The translations under genes and the position numbers were made by a program. 64,000 bases of DNA from Billgrantia kenyensis (GTDB lineage Bacteria; Pseudomonadota; Gammaproteobacteria; Pseudomonadales; Halomonadaceae): NCBI RefSeq assembly GCF_013697085.1, contig NZ_JACEFT010000005.1, positions 1 through 64,000 of the forward strand, in the 5' to 3' direction. This document shows positions 1 to 8,913 of this stretch, piece after piece (positions within the stretch are counted from its first letter, which is position 1; every line of letters starts with the position of its first letter). The notes under the pieces are model-generated. The model did not search any database. It saw only the letters and a program-made list of their open reading frames with translations, and had not been told where the DNA came from.

Positions 1-185
1 AGGATGAAGAACGGAATCGCCAGCAGCGGGAAGTTGTTGACCCCGCGTATCGACTGCTCGATCAGGATCGAGAGCGGTATGTCGGAGAGCACCGCCATGA
101 TCACCGCGGCCACGCCAAGGCCGAAGGCGATCGGCAGACCGATGCCGATGGAGGCGAACAAAATGCCCAGGAAGATCCACAGCAT
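1..185 (-). CDS. dctM: TRAP transporter large permease DctM, partial (N-terminus only)
   Basis: This is the first 61 codons of the large membrane subunit of a tripartite ATP-independent periplasmic (TRAP) transporter; the rest lies beyond the window edge. The visible protein starts M-L-W-I-F-L-G-I-L-F and carries the family's N-terminal features: a first hydrophobic helix, the GLPIAFGLG-like turn and the N-N-F-P-L-L-A-I-P-F-F segment typical of DctM. Its ATG lies 3 bases after the dctQ stop, so it is the third gene of a dctPQM operon. DctM forms the sodium-coupled transport channel in the inner membrane. Confidence 0.9.
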   Translation of the reverse strand, partial: MLWIFLGILFASIGIGLPIAFGLGVAAVIMAVLSDIPLSILIEQSIRGVNNFPLLAIPFFI

Positions 186-188
186 GAC

Positions 189-776
189 CTAGCGCTCCCC
201 TCGGCTGGCAGGACCACCCTGGCGGACCAGCGTCAGGCACTGCCAGGCGCGCCACACCGACACGGCGACGATGAATGCCGCGCAGAGCACCAGCGAGACG
301 TTGATGAGATTCCATGGCACGCCAAGGATGGCGGTGCGCCCGGTGGAACGGGAAATCACCAGGTAGCCGCCCCACAGCATGATGCTCATCAGGGTGGCGA
401 TGATCAGGTGCTGCAGCAGGTAGAGGGTGTAGGCGGCGCGCGGCTTGAGCCGGCGCACCAGGAAGTCCACGGCGATATGCTCGTAGCGGGCAAAGGCCGC
501 CGCGGCACCAATGAACACCAGCCAGATGAACAGCATCCGGGCCAGCTCATCGGCCCAGGGCAGCGAACGATTGAGCAAGGCACGGCCGATCACGTTGGCC
601 GATACCGAGACGATCAAGGCCACCAGGATCGTCGCGATCAGATGCTCCATGACGACCGTCAGCCAGCGGAACAGCGCCGGGCCGCGGCGCTCCTCGGTAT
701 CCAGCTCGAGAGGACGCCGGCGAGGATCGTCGAGATAGACGCCAGGATCGGCCGGCGGTTGGGGAGAGGAACTCAT
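189..776 (-). CDS. dctQ: TRAP transporter small permease DctQ
   Basis: Small four-helix membrane subunit of the TRAP transporter, which pairs with DctM in the inner membrane. The protein has about 195 residues. A roughly 45-residue polar N-terminal extension is followed by hydrophobic segments, including V-V-M-E-H-L-I-A-T-I, the W-A-D-E-L-A-R-M-L-F-I-W motif characteristic of DctQ, and R-Y-E-H-I-A-V-D-F. I chose the start at 776 (M-S-S-S-P-Q) because GGAG sits 6 bases upstream; an in-frame ATG 7 codons earlier has no such site. The gene lies between dctP and dctM in the usual order. Confidence 0.9.
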   Translation of the reverse strand: MSSSPQPPADPGVYLDDPRRRPLELDTEERRGPALFRWLTVVMEHLIATILVALIVSVSANVIGRALLNRSLPWADELARMLFIWLVFIGAAAAFARYEHIAVDFLVRRLKPRAAYTLYLLQHLIIATLMSIMLWGGYLVISRSTGRTAILGVPWNLINVSLVLCAAFIVAVSVWRAWQCLTLVRQGGPASRGER

Positions 777-838
777 GTCGTGCTCCGTGCAGGGCAAGGG
801 GCACGCCCCTGCCCTGCCAAGTCAGGCGTTGGTTGGAA

Positions 839-1909
839 TTATTGGTGCGCTTCGACGATTTCCTGGATCTCCGCGATCAAGTCCTCGCCAATGCGCGGCG
901 CCCACTGGTCATAGACGGGCTGTACCGCTTCCTGGAAGGCGGCGATCTGGTCGTCGTCGAGCCGGCTGATCTGCATGCCGCGCTCTTCGAGCTGCTCACG
1001 CGCCCAGTCGTCGTACTCGGCGGAAATCTGAATCTCGTACTCCGCCGACTGGCGTGCCGCTTCCTGCACCAGCTCCTGGTATTCAGGGGCCAGGCGGTCC
1101 CAGGTACGCTGCGACATCATCATGATGAAGGGGGTGTAGACGTGACGGGTCTCGGAGCCGTAGTCCTGCACCTCATGGAAGTTGGAAGTCAGGATGGTGC
1201 TCCAGGGGTTCTCCTGGCCGTCGACCACACCCTGCTCCATGGCCGAGAACAGCTCGCCGAAGGCCATCGGCGTGGGGTTGGCGCCCAGGGTCTCCCAGAT
1301 CGACAGGTGAACCGGGTTCTCCATGGTGCGCACGCTGAGGCCACGACCGCCCTGCCCGGCAACGTCCTCGGGGGACTCCACTGCGCGGGCGCTGTTGCTG
1401 AGCTGGCGATAGCCATTCTCGGAGAAGGTCAGCGCCTTGATGCCGGTGCCTTCGAAGGCATCGAGCATGCGCTGGGCCGCATCGCTGTGCATGACCGCGA
1501 CCGCCGCCTCACGGGTGGGCAGCAGGAACGGCAGGTCGAACACCGCCAGCTCCGAGACGTAGGTGGTGGCCGGCGAGGAGGAGGGATAGGTCATGTCCAG
1601 CGAGCCGGTCTGGAGCATCTCCATCATCTGCACGTCGTCGCCGAGCTGGCTGTTGGGGAAAAGGTTGACGCTGATGCGCCCTTCGCTGCGCTGCTCGAGG
1701 ATCTCGGCGAAATACTTGCTGGACAGGGCTTGCGGGGAGCTCTCCGACAGACCGAACCCCATGCGCAGGGTATGGCTGCCATGATCGCCCACCACGTCAC
1801 CCTCGATGGCAGGCGGGTCGGACAGGTCGGGGCTCTGGGCATAGGCCATGCCGAGGGACAGGGATGCAGCGCCGGCTAGCGTGAGGGTGTTGCGCCAGAA
1901 GATCTTCAT
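839..1909 (-). CDS. dctP: TRAP transporter periplasmic solute receptor DctP
   Basis: Periplasmic substrate-binding protein of the DctP family, 356 residues, which captures an organic acid and delivers it to DctQM. The start at 1909 gives a clear signal peptide (M-K-I-F-W-R-N then a hydrophobic stretch ending A-Y-A). Family motifs are visible: V-R-T-M-E-N-P, which carries the arginine that usually contacts the substrate carboxylate, and G-Q-E-N-P-W-S-T-I followed by F-H-E-V-Q-D-Y. These support a carboxylate substrate, but the identity of the acid cannot be read from sequence. First gene of the operon; a GntR-like palindrome lies 103 bases upstream. Confidence 0.92.
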   Translation of the reverse strand: MKIFWRNTLTLAGAASLSLGMAYAQSPDLSDPPAIEGDVVGDHGSHTLRMGFGLSESSPQALSSKYFAEILEQRSEGRISVNLFPNSQLGDDVQMMEMLQTGSLDMTYPSSSPATTYVSELAVFDLPFLLPTREAAVAVMHSDAAQRMLDAFEGTGIKALTFSENGYRQLSNSARAVESPEDVAGQGGRGLSVRTMENPVHLSIWETLGANPTPMAFGELFSAMEQGVVDGQENPWSTILTSNFHEVQDYGSETRHVYTPFIMMMSQRTWDRLAPEYQELVQEAARQSAEYEIQISAEYDDWAREQLEERGMQISRLDDDQIAAFQEAVQPVYDQWAPRIGEDLIAEIQEIVEAHQ

Positions 1910-2011
1910 GGCGGACTCCAGTCGTGTTGTCGTTGTGAGTTGGTGCTTCCCCCCGGTGACAGCGAAGCCTTGGACACAGGCGAGTCGCCGCTCTTGGGAT
2001 ACCGAACGCCG

Positions 2012-2025
2012 TGTTACCGGTAACA
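2012..2025. promoter_or_regulatory. GntR(LacI-type)-like operator palindrome upstream of dctP
   Basis: TGTTACCGGTAACA is a perfect 14-base palindrome in the region upstream of dctP. It closely resembles the operator recognised by the LacI-family gluconate repressor GntR of enteric bacteria. Being the only striking palindrome in this upstream region, it is a candidate regulatory site for the TRAP operon. No LacI-family gene is seen in the window, so the regulator would be encoded elsewhere. Confidence 0.55.
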
Positions 2026-2113
2026 TTCGATGTGGAAAGGCTAGCCATGTGCGGGCGACGTGTCAAACACGAAGCCCTCGCCCTGACCTAGACGTTGGTC
2101 GTAATCGAACCCC

Positions 2114-3211
2114 TCACTCCGCGAAGGCACCCGCCTCGCGCACGGCTCGCCCCACTGCCGCCAGCATTCGTTCGTTGCGAGCCAGGTCGAGCTCGCCCCG
2201 CACACAGGCCACGATCACCAGGCGCCGGGGCTGATCGCCATTGCCACGGGTGGCGATACCGGCATCGCAGGCAAGCCGGTGCTGGGTACCGGTCTTGTGA
2301 GCCAGGCGAACATCGCGCCCCAGGCCGGCCTTGAGCCTGCGCTCACCGCTGGTGGTAGTGGCCATGATGGCCAGGAGCTCAGCGGTTGTCCCGGGGCCCA
2401 GCACCCTGCCCCGGGCCAGCGCCTCGAGCAGATCGGCGAAGGCATCGAGGCGGCCGCTGTTGAGGTCGCTGGCGTAGTATCGGCGAAAGGCCTCATCGAG
2501 GCTGGATACATGCAGGTCGTACGGATCCAGGTCGAGACGCCGACGCAGCCATTCCAGGCGCTCGGCGTCCCCTTCACGCTTGCTCAGCTCGATGAAGTCC
2601 ATGCCGCCAAGCGCGAAGGCGTCGGGATGAAGATTGGCATAGGCGTGGCGGCGCACATCCACCAGCGTGGTGATCGGCCCCAGCCCGCCGCGCGGGGTCA
2701 ACTGCCTGGCCCGCTGGTTGACCGCCTCCAGCCCCAGGTGGCGAATCAGCATGTCGGTGGCGGTATTGTCGCTGACGGTGAGCATCGGCTCGAGCAGCTG
2801 GCGTAGCGTGAGGGCAGTTCCCGGCTCTGCCCAGTTGGTGGGTCCGGCGCCGTCCACATAGTCGCTGGACACCAGTGTCAGACGTTCATGCAGCGCCATT
2901 TCACCCGCTTCGACCCGCGCCATCAGCTCGATGGCGACGGGCACCTTGACCAGCGAGGCCAGGTACCAGGACGCCTCGTCGCGCCAGCCGAGCCTTGCCC
3001 CCGTATCGAGATCGCGCACGTGCACGCCGAGCTCACCGGAGAAACCGGCCTCGAGCAGCGCCAGCCTGGCCTCCAGGCGCTCGCCCCAGGCCGGCTCGGG
3101 CCAGGCCTCGACCTGCGTCATCCAGCCGGGCTGCACCATCCAGCCGGGCTGCGCCTGGGCCAGCGTCGGCAACGCCAGAGCCAGCCATAGCAGCGCTCGG
3201 GCAACGGCCAT
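2114..3211 (-). CDS. class A beta-lactamase-like serine hydrolase, secreted
   Basis: Predicted periplasmic serine hydrolase of the penicillin-binding/class A beta-lactamase fold, 365 residues. The start at 3211 yields a signal peptide (M-A-V-A-R-A-L-L-W then hydrophobic, ending A-Q-A). The three active-site motifs are present in order: S-L-V-K (SxxK), S-D-N in L-T-V-S-D-N-T-A-T, and K-T-G in A-H-K-T-G-T-Q. An extra stretch between SDN and KTG makes it longer than typical class A enzymes (about 290), so it may be a peptidase-like relative rather than a resistance enzyme. An 18-base tandem duplication encodes Q-P-G-W-M-V/Q-P-G-W-M-T just after the signal peptide. It is followed upstream by a membrane protein gene 17 bases away. 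Confidence 0.8.
   Translation of the reverse strand: MAVARALLWLALALPTLAQAQPGWMVQPGWMTQVEAWPEPAWGERLEARLALLEAGFSGELGVHVRDLDTGARLGWRDEASWYLASLVKVPVAIELMARVEAGEMALHERLTLVSSDYVDGAGPTNWAEPGTALTLRQLLEPMLTVSDNTATDMLIRHLGLEAVNQRARQLTPRGGLGPITTLVDVRRHAYANLHPDAFALGGMDFIELSKREGDAERLEWLRRRLDLDPYDLHVSSLDEAFRRYYASDLNSGRLDAFADLLEALARGRVLGPGTTAELLAIMATTTSGERRLKAGLGRDVRLAHKTGTQHRLACDAGIATRGNGDQPRRLVIVACVRGELDLARNERMLAAVGRAVREAGAFAE
3119..3154. repeat. 18-base tandem duplication in the beta-lactamase-like gene
   Basis: Two consecutive 18-base units, catccagccgggctgcac at 3119-3136 and the same with one change at 3137-3154. On the coding (minus) strand they give two copies of Q-P-G-W-M plus one residue, directly after the predicted signal peptide. 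The reading frame is kept. Confidence 0.85.
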
Positions 3212-3228
3212 GCAACCCGCCCTCCTGC

Positions 3229-4335
3229 TCACCGGCTGTGCTCCCTGAACCAGCGCAACAGGGCGATCCAGCCCGCCGTCGCGAGGATCAGCGCACTGCC
3301 GATGCCCAGCACCTGCGGATAGCTGTAGACCTGCCACGCCTCCAGCAGCAGCCGGAAGACGAGAAAGATGACCACGATATGGAAGACGAATGCCCGCAGC
3401 GCGTCGCTACCGATCAGCGTGAGGGGCCTGAGCCAGGCAGCGGCCCGGTTGCTGCCCAGCAGGCAGAGCGCCAGGATCACCAACGCGCCACCTGCGCTGA
3501 ACAGCATGAAGGGAACCTCGGGGGGATGCTTGCCACGGTTCCAGGCCACAGCCATCAGGGCGTCGTACACGTCGGGAACGGACATCGCCAGGAAGGCGAC
3601 GAGGAATACCGCCCCCGCTCCCAGCAGCCACGCCACCAGCCGGCGCCGGGTGGCAGGCTCAGCGTACCAGCGCAGGATCGCCTCGCCGATCAGCAAGCCC
3701 AGCATCACCAGCGGCAGACGGGCCAGCTGCCCCCAGGTGTAGTGATCGGCGTCTTCGACCAGCAGCGCCTTGAGAATGTCATTACCCCAGAAATGAAAGT
3801 GCCTTTCGAGAAGCACCGAGGCCACCCCCACGATCACCGGCGCCAGCAGCCGTGACCACAACGGCATGCGCAACCACAGCGGCAGCACCCAGGGAATCCA
3901 TAATAGCGCCAGCGCATAAAAGCCGAGGATCTCTACCCAGATGGTGAAACGCTGGTAGAGCAACGCGTCGAGAATGTCCTGGGTGGTGAACATGGGCAGC
4001 ATTTCGACGATGGTCAGCGCCTTGTACCAGAACAATACCTCCAGCCCGCGCAGCATCAGTTTGAGCCGCCGCCGTGGCCAGTCGGGCGTGGTCACCTTGG
4101 GCAGGAAGGCCACCGCCAGGGCGATGCCGAACACCAGGATGAATAGCGAGGAGGAGAACTTGGTGATCAGGTGAATCGGCACCATGCCCCACTCGGGCAC
4201 CTGACGGATCCCCAGCAGCCCGCTCACCGCGTGGCTGAGGATCATCAGGGCTATGGCGATGCCGCGCGCCAGGTCGATGGCCTCGACCCTGGCGTGCAGT
4301 GACGGCAGCTGTGGCCGCTGCGCAAGTCCGAGCAT
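3229..4335 (-). CDS. DUF1624/heparan-alpha-glucosaminide N-acetyltransferase-like membrane protein
   Basis: Polytopic inner-membrane protein of 368 residues, with about ten hydrophobic segments. It opens with a short cytosolic stretch then A-I-D-L-A-R-G-I-A-I-A-L-M-I-L-S-H-A, the signature of the DUF1624/HGSNAT-like acyltransferase superfamily in which the conserved Asp-Arg-Gly and His sit in helix 1. Relatives transfer acyl groups across a membrane to sugars; the substrate here is unknown. The gene lies 17 bases upstream of the beta-lactamase-like gene and is probably co-transcribed with it. Confidence 0.7.
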   Translation of the reverse strand: MLGLAQRPQLPSLHARVEAIDLARGIAIALMILSHAVSGLLGIRQVPEWGMVPIHLITKFSSSLFILVFGIALAVAFLPKVTTPDWPRRRLKLMLRGLEVLFWYKALTIVEMLPMFTTQDILDALLYQRFTIWVEILGFYALALLWIPWVLPLWLRMPLWSRLLAPVIVGVASVLLERHFHFWGNDILKALLVEDADHYTWGQLARLPLVMLGLLIGEAILRWYAEPATRRRLVAWLLGAGAVFLVAFLAMSVPDVYDALMAVAWNRGKHPPEVPFMLFSAGGALVILALCLLGSNRAAAWLRPLTLIGSDALRAFVFHIVVIFLVFRLLLEAWQVYSYPQVLGIGSALILATAGWIALLRWFREHSR

Positions 4336-4363
4336 GGCGGTTCCCTCGCATGTGACTTGCTGA

Positions 4364-4711
4364 CTAGCGACCGTCGACTGGCTCCAGCCGCTCCAGCGTC
4401 AAACGCCGCCCCTCGGTGGGAGAGTACTCGAAGTCGCCGATGACGCGCACGGTCTCGCCCAGGTGAGGCTCGATCTGCTCGTAGGGAAATATCTCCACCC
4501 GGTGCAGGTCGTCGTCTTCGATCCAGTAGTGCAGCGGGTCTTCGAAACGCCTGACCACACCCTGGGTGGCCACTAGGGTGCCATCGAGTTCTTCGGCCTG
4601 ATTCACCAGCACCGCCAGGGACACTTCGCGGGCATCGCTCGGCTCATCAGCGCAGGCAGTCAGCGCCAGCAGGGCCAGCCCCACCACGGCGCCAAGGGAT
4701 TTCACTTTCAT
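4364..4711 (-). CDS. predicted OB-fold lipoprotein
   Basis: Small secreted protein of 115 residues with a lipoprotein signal peptide: M-K-V-K-S, a hydrophobic core and the lipobox L-T-A-C, giving a lipidated Cys near position 19. The mature part (V-A-T-Q-G-V-V-R-R-F, Y-W-I-E-D, V-R-V-I-G-D-F) has the spacing of a short OB-fold domain, as in small periplasmic BOF/nucleic-acid-binding-like proteins, but that is an inference from pattern only. Function unknown. It ends 28 bases before the DUF1624 start. Confidence 0.7.
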   Translation of the reverse strand: MKVKSLGAVVGLALLALTACADEPSDAREVSLAVLVNQAEELDGTLVATQGVVRRFEDPLHYWIEDDDLHRVEIFPYEQIEPHLGETVRVIGDFEYSPTEGRRLTLERLEPVDGR

Positions 4712-4761
4712 GTCGACTCCCTCCTCCCGGGTTCATTCTCAAAGCCTGCCGGAAAAGGAGC

Positions 4762-4788
4762 CTGCCGCCAACCTGAGGTTGGCGGCAG
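4762..4788 (-). terminator. hairpin terminator after the LysM gene
   Basis: A perfect 12-base-pair stem (CTGCCGCCAACC / GGTTGGCGGCAG) with a TGA loop lies 6 bases beyond the LysM stop. On the minus strand it is followed by a T-rich stretch (GCTCCTTTTCC), making it a plausible intrinsic terminator. Confidence 0.7.
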
Positions 4789-4794
4789 CTGCAC

Positions 4795-5457
4795 TCATCG
4801 AGGGACGACGAGCGTCAGGCCCGGCCATACCAGGTCAGGGTTTTCGAGCACGTGCCGGTTGGCTTCGTGCAGCTCCTGCCAGCGCTGGGAGCTGCCGTAG
4901 AAGCGCCCCGCGATACCGGCCAGGGTGTCGCCTCGCTGAACGCGATAGAGATTGGCATCGAGCCCTCTGGCCACCAGGCGCTGGTCGTTCTCGAGTTCAT
5001 CGATCAACTCATCGATGCTCTCTTCCAGCGCCGCATCCCGGCCCCCAGCACGCATCAGCTCCGTCCGCGTAGCGCGAATCGCCCCTGCCGTCACACTGGC
5101 CGAGCGCAGGGCACCGTCGAGGTCGAGATCGCCCCCCTCTGCGGCCGGCAGTCGCGCTCTCAGCGCGGCCAGCTCGCGCTGGGCATCGCGCAGCTGGCGC
5201 TCACGCTCCTGCAGCCTCTGGTCCAGGTCATCCCTCTCCTGGCGCGCCTGGGCGTCGGCCTCCTCGGTGTCGTTGGCCTCCTCGGGCAGGTCGACCTGCT
5301 CTGCCGCCTCCTGCTCCACCGCCTCGGCGTCGTTTTCCCCCCCCTGCTGGGCATGGGCCGCCTGGCTGAGCAGCACGGCCAGCAGGCCCGCCCCCAGCCA
5401 GCCCACCAGCACTCCCTGGGCAGAGCGATTTCGCAACCCGGTCACCGTTTCATTCAT
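4795..5457 (-). CDS. LysM domain-containing secreted coiled-coil protein
   Basis: Protein of 220 residues with an N-terminal signal or anchor helix (roughly residues 17-36), an acidic low-complexity segment rich in E and A, a coiled coil (about residues 75-105, R-D-D-L-D-Q-R-L-Q-E-R) and a C-terminal LysM domain (Y-R-V-Q-R-G-D-T-L-A-G-I-A followed by N-P-D-L-V-W-P-G). LysM binds peptidoglycan, so it probably acts in the periplasm on the cell wall. It is transcribed divergently from glnH and has its own terminator. The exact role is unknown; it resembles FimV- and TolA-associated LysM proteins only in outline. Confidence 0.8.
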   Translation of the reverse strand: MNETVTGLRNRSAQGVLVGWLGAGLLAVLLSQAAHAQQGGENDAEAVEQEAAEQVDLPEEANDTEEADAQARQERDDLDQRLQERERQLRDAQRELAALRARLPAAEGGDLDLDGALRSASVTAGAIRATRTELMRAGGRDAALEESIDELIDELENDQRLVARGLDANLYRVQRGDTLAGIAGRFYGSSQRWQELHEANRHVLENPDLVWPGLTLVVPR

Positions 5458-5708
5458 GACGCAACCTCCCTGACTTGTTGTGTTTTTGTGGCCTCGTCAA
5501 GGCCGCCAAGAGGAGCCCGGCAAGCTCGAGCGCTCGCCACACGAGCAGTATGGCGTGACAAGCCGTTGCATGCCTGTTTGCTAATCAACGCATCTCTTCA
5601 CGCAAAAATATTGCGCTTTTGTTTTTTATGTACAAATATATTTGCAGAAGGCGACATACCCATGCCTGCCTTCTCGAGCCGAACAACAACATCAAAGAGG
5701 AAACCAAG

Positions 5709-6446
5709 ATGAAGACGCGGATCCTGTGTGCCGCCATGGGCGCTAGCCTGGCCTTCGCAACCACCGCCTTTGCCGACAAGCTGATCGTCGCCACCGACAC
5801 CGCTTTCGTCCCCTTCGAGTTCATGAAAGATGGTGAGTACGTCGGTTTCGACATCGACATGTGGGCCGCAATCGCCGAAGACAACGGCTGGGAATACGAA
5901 CTCCGGCCCATGGATTTCTCCGGCATCATCCCCGCGCTGCAGACCAACCAGGTCGATGTGGCCCTGGCCGGGATCACCATTCGTCCCGACCGGGAAGAGG
6001 TGATCGATTTCTCGGACGGCTACTACGACAGCGGCTTCACGCTGATGGTCCCGGTGGGGAGCGATATCGAGACTACCGACGACCTCGCCGGTCGCACCCT
6101 GGCGCTGCGCATGGGTACCTCTGCCGCCGACTACGCCCAGGAGCATTTCACCGAGACCGAACTGAGGCTGCTGCCCAATATCGACAACGCCTACCTCGAG
6201 CTGCGTACCGGGCGCGTCGATGCCGCCATGCACGATACCCCCAACGTGCTCTACTACATCGCCACGGCCGGCGACGGCGAAGTGAAGGCGGTAGGCGAGC
6301 AGATGATGGCTCATGAGTACGGCATCGGCTTTCCCAAGGGCAGCCCCCTGGTGGAAGACGTCAATGCCAGCCTTGCCGCGATGCGCGAGGATGGCCGCTA
6401 TGACGCCATCTACGAAACCTGGTTTGGCACGCAACCCGGCCAGTGA
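5709..6446 (+). CDS. glnH: glutamine-type amino acid ABC transporter, periplasmic binding protein
   Basis: Periplasmic solute-binding protein family 3, 245 residues. The start at 5709 follows AGAGG and gives a signal peptide ending T-A-F-A. It shares the glutamine-binding protein GlnH pattern: [10 protein letters not shown] at the N-terminus, [10 protein letters not shown] with F-S-D-G-Y-Y after it (the arginine binding the substrate carboxylate), and [10 protein letters not shown] (the aspartate binding the amino group). First gene of a run of five genes with very short or overlapping junctions. The AT-rich upstream region (5590-5650) contrasts with surrounding GC-rich DNA and probably holds the promoter. 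Substrate could be glutamine or a related amino acid derivative. Confidence 0.9.
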   Translation: MKTRILCAAMGASLAFATTAFADKLIVATDTAFVPFEFMKDGEYVGFDIDMWAAIAEDNGWEYELRPMDFSGIIPALQTNQVDVALAGITIRPDREEVIDFSDGYYDSGFTLMVPVGSDIETTDDLAGRTLALRMGTSAADYAQEHFTETELRLLPNIDNAYLELRTGRVDAAMHDTPNVLYYIATAGDGEVKAVGEQMMAHEYGIGFPKGSPLVEDVNASLAAMREDGRYDAIYETWFGTQPGQ

Positions 6447-6489
6447 GCCGGGTGACTCGCCCCTCCCCTGACGAGATCCGAGGTACACA

Positions 6490-7146
6490 ATGAATACGGA
6501 TTGGTCCGTCATCGTCACCTTCATGCCGCAGCTGCTGAAGGGCGCCCAGATGACGATCTTCATCACCGTCGTGGGGCTATGTGGCGGCATGCTGGTCGGC
6601 GCCATCGCCGGCCTCATGCGCGCCTATGGCAACTGGCTGCTCAACTATACGGCGATGGTCTACATCGAGATCATTCGCGGCACGCCGATCGTGGTGCAGG
6701 TGATGTTCCTCTACTTCGCCCTGCCGGTACTTGCCAGCATACGCATCGACCCGCTGACCGCCGCCATGATCGCCATCGTGATCAATGCGGGTGCCTATAT
6801 CGCCGAGATCGTCAGGGGCTCCCTGCAGTCGATCAGCCGCGGGCTATCGGAAGCGGGGCTGGCACTCGGGCTGCCGCGATGGAAGGTGCTGGTCTATATC
6901 GTCGGGCCGCTGGCCTTCCGCCGATTGATCCCGCCCCTTGGCAACCAGTTCATCATCAGCCTCAAGGACACTTCGCTGTTCATCGTGATTGGCGTCAGCG
7001 AGCTGACGCGTACCGGCCAGGAAATCATGGCGGCCAACTTCCGCGCCGTGGAGATCTGGAGTGCCATTGCGGTGATGTACCTGATCATGACCGGCAGCCT
7101 GACCCTGCTGCTGCGCTTCATCGAGAGAAGGATGAAGATTCTATGA
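6490..7146 (+). CDS. glnP: glutamine-type amino acid ABC transporter, permease
   Basis: Inner-membrane permease of the HisMQ/GlnP type, 218 residues with about five helices. [19 protein letters not shown] is almost the textbook GlnP signature, and the [12 protein letters not shown] loop that docks to the ATPase is at about residue 120. A single permease gene suggests a homodimer. It starts 43 bases after glnH, and its TGA overlaps the ATG of glnQ (ATGA), so translation is probably coupled. Confidence 0.92.
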   Translation: MNTDWSVIVTFMPQLLKGAQMTIFITVVGLCGGMLVGAIAGLMRAYGNWLLNYTAMVYIEIIRGTPIVVQVMFLYFALPVLASIRIDPLTAAMIAIVINAGAYIAEIVRGSLQSISRGLSEAGLALGLPRWKVLVYIVGPLAFRRLIPPLGNQFIISLKDTSLFIVIGVSELTRTGQEIMAANFRAVEIWSAIAVMYLIMTGSLTLLLRFIERRMKIL

Positions 7147-7871
7147 GCATCATCGAATTCAGAAAGGTATCCAAGCACTTCGGGCCTCTCAAGGTGCTCG
7201 ATGAAGTCGACTTGAACATCGACCGCGGTGAAGTGGTCGTGTTGATCGGCCCTTCGGGGTCGGGGAAGTCGACGCTGCTTCGCTGCATCAATGGCCTGGA
7301 AATGATTACCGGCGGTGACCTGGTGGTGGATGAGATCAGCGTACTGGCAGGCTATGCCAGGCTGCGCGAGATCCGCCAGGAAGCCGGTATGGTATTCCAG
7401 CAGTTCAACCTCTTCCCCCAGCTCACGGCAGCGGAAAACGTCGCCTTCGGCCCCAGGCACGTGCGCGGAGCGAGCCGCTCGGAAGCGCGTGAACAGGCGC
7501 TTGCCCTGCTCGACAAGGTCGGCCTCAAGGACCAGGCCGAGCAGTATCCCGACTCCCTCTCGGGCGGGCAGCAGCAGCGCGTGGCCATTGCCAGGGCGCT
7601 GGCGGTCAAGCCCAAGGTCATGCTGTTCGACGAGCCCACCTCCGCCCTCGACCCCGAACTGAAGCAGGAGGTGCTCAACGTGATGCGCACGCTTGCCGAG
7701 GAGGGCATGACCATGGTGGTGGTGACCCATGAGATGGCCTTCGCCAGACAGGTAGGCTCGCGCCTGATTTTCATGGAACACGGCAAGATTGCCGTCGACG
7801 GCGATCCACGGGAGATGATCTCGACGCCGAGCAACCCGAGGCTCAAGGACTTCCTGCGACATGTACACTGA
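7143..7871 (+). CDS. glnQ: glutamine-type amino acid ABC transporter, ATP-binding protein
   Basis: ATPase subunit, 242 residues, energising uptake through GlnP. Walker A is G-P-S-G-S-G-K-S-T, the signature is L-S-G-G-Q-Q-Q-R, Walker B is [12 protein letters not shown], and the switch histidine is in V-V-V-T-H-E-M. The [11 protein letters not shown]-loop is typical of polar amino acid importers. Its 3' end overlaps the following hydrolase gene by 11 bases, unusual for a stand-alone transporter and good evidence for a functional link. Confidence 0.93.
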   Translation: MSIIEFRKVSKHFGPLKVLDEVDLNIDRGEVVVLIGPSGSGKSTLLRCINGLEMITGGDLVVDEISVLAGYARLREIRQEAGMVFQQFNLFPQLTAAENVAFGPRHVRGASRSEAREQALALLDKVGLKDQAEQYPDSLSGGQQQRVAIARALAVKPKVMLFDEPTSALDPELKQEVLNVMRTLAEEGMTMVVVTHEMAFARQVGSRLIFMEHGKIAVDGDPREMISTPSNPRLKDFLRHVH

Positions 7872-8913
7872 CAAGCCGAACGGCATGGAACGCCGAGCCG
7901 GACTCCGCTGGCTGCGTGCTGCCGGAAGCCACCGTGAGCTCGGCCGGGCACTGGGCCAGGCCAGCTACCGGGCGGTCCACGAAACCCTCTTGCCCAGTGA
8001 GCTGTGGCGAGGCATCACTCACCCACGACACGATGCCGCGGTGTCACGCATGCTGGCGCAATGCCAGGCCAGCCTGCCATGGGTGGTCGAGGAACTCGAA
8101 GGGCTGGCCGAGGGGCTGGAACTGCCCTTTCGCCAGGTCTTCGCCTGGAACAGTCGCGGCGACCTGCTCGCCCACTGCCCGGACGGCTGTACCACGGTGG
8201 TGCTGCCGGGACAGGAACCCTGCATTGCCCACAACGAGGACGGGCTTCCCGGCTTCGACGGCGACGTGTTCCTGGCTCAGCTTTCTCCCGATGGGCAGCC
8301 CGGCTTCCTGGCATGCTGCTATCCCGGCTCGCTGCCCGGCCACACCTTTGCCTTGACCGAGTCGGGAATCGTTCAGGCCGTCAACAACCTGCGCTTCAAC
8401 GGCGTCGTCCCCGAGATCCCGCGCATGGTGCTGGGCCGAACGATGCTGGCACAACCCTCCATCGGCGCCATCGTCGAGATGCTCGAGCGAGCGCCTGCCA
8501 GCGGCGGCTTTCACTTCACCCTGGCCCAGCAGGGCGACACCAGGCTATACAGCGTCGAGATCGGCAACGGCCAGGTTTCCGTCGAGATGATCGAAGGTCC
8601 GTTCGTGCATGCCAATCACGCGCTCCATCACGCCGGTGCGCGGGAGGGGCAGACCATCACCCGTTCATCCCGGGATCGTCAGCAACGAGGCGACGAGCTG
8701 GTTACCGCCAGGGATTGCGACCCACTGCGTCTGCTGCGTGATACCGGGGGAAGTGGCCTGCCCATCTACCGCCGAGCCCCCGACGATCCCGATCACGAAA
8801 ACACCCTTGCGACCGGCGTCTTCCGCCTGCTTAATGACGGCCTTGAATGGGAAGTATACGCCCCCGGCCACAGTGAGCCCTGCCATGGCACCCGACGCAC
8901 CCTCTTCGACTGA
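7861..8913 (+). CDS. C45 family N-terminal-nucleophile peptidase/acyltransferase
   Basis: 350-residue member of the acyl-CoA:6-aminopenicillanate acyltransferase (peptidase C45) family. These precursors cleave themselves in front of a cysteine, which then becomes the catalytic N-terminal residue. Here G109-C110 in C-P-D-G-C-T-T-V-V-L fits the cleavage site, and H-N-E-D-G follows as in relatives. The family cleaves or forms amide bonds on the side of an acyl group. Its start overlaps glnQ by 11 bases and its end overlaps the RpiR gene by 29, so it is part of the transport operon and may process the imported compound in the cytoplasm (no signal peptide seen). Substrate unknown. Confidence 0.82.
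   Translation: MYTDKPNGMERRAGLRWLRAAGSHRELGRALGQASYRAVHETLLPSELWRGITHPRHDAAVSRMLAQCQASLPWVVEELEGLAEGLELPFRQVFAWNSRGDLLAHCPDGCTTVVLPGQEPCIAHNEDGLPGFDGDVFLAQLSPDGQPGFLACCYPGSLPGHTFALTESGIVQAVNNLRFNGVVPEIPRMVLGRTMLAQPSIGAIVEMLERAPASGGFHFTLAQQGDTRLYSVEIGNGQVSVEMIEGPFVHANHALHHAGAREGQTITRSSRDRQQRGDELVTARDCDPLRLLRDTGGSGLPIYRRAPDDPDHENTLATGVFRLLNDGLEWEVYAPGHSEPCHGTRRTLFD

Noticed and set aside
833..1879. Long plus-strand open frame opposite dctP
   Set aside because: It is the antisense of dctP in high-GC DNA; composition is Gly/His/Arg-rich without any recognisable domain.
5540..5580. Possible sigma-54 promoter upstream of glnH
   Set aside because: TTGC is present but the invariant GG at -24 is not at the right distance, so the match fails.
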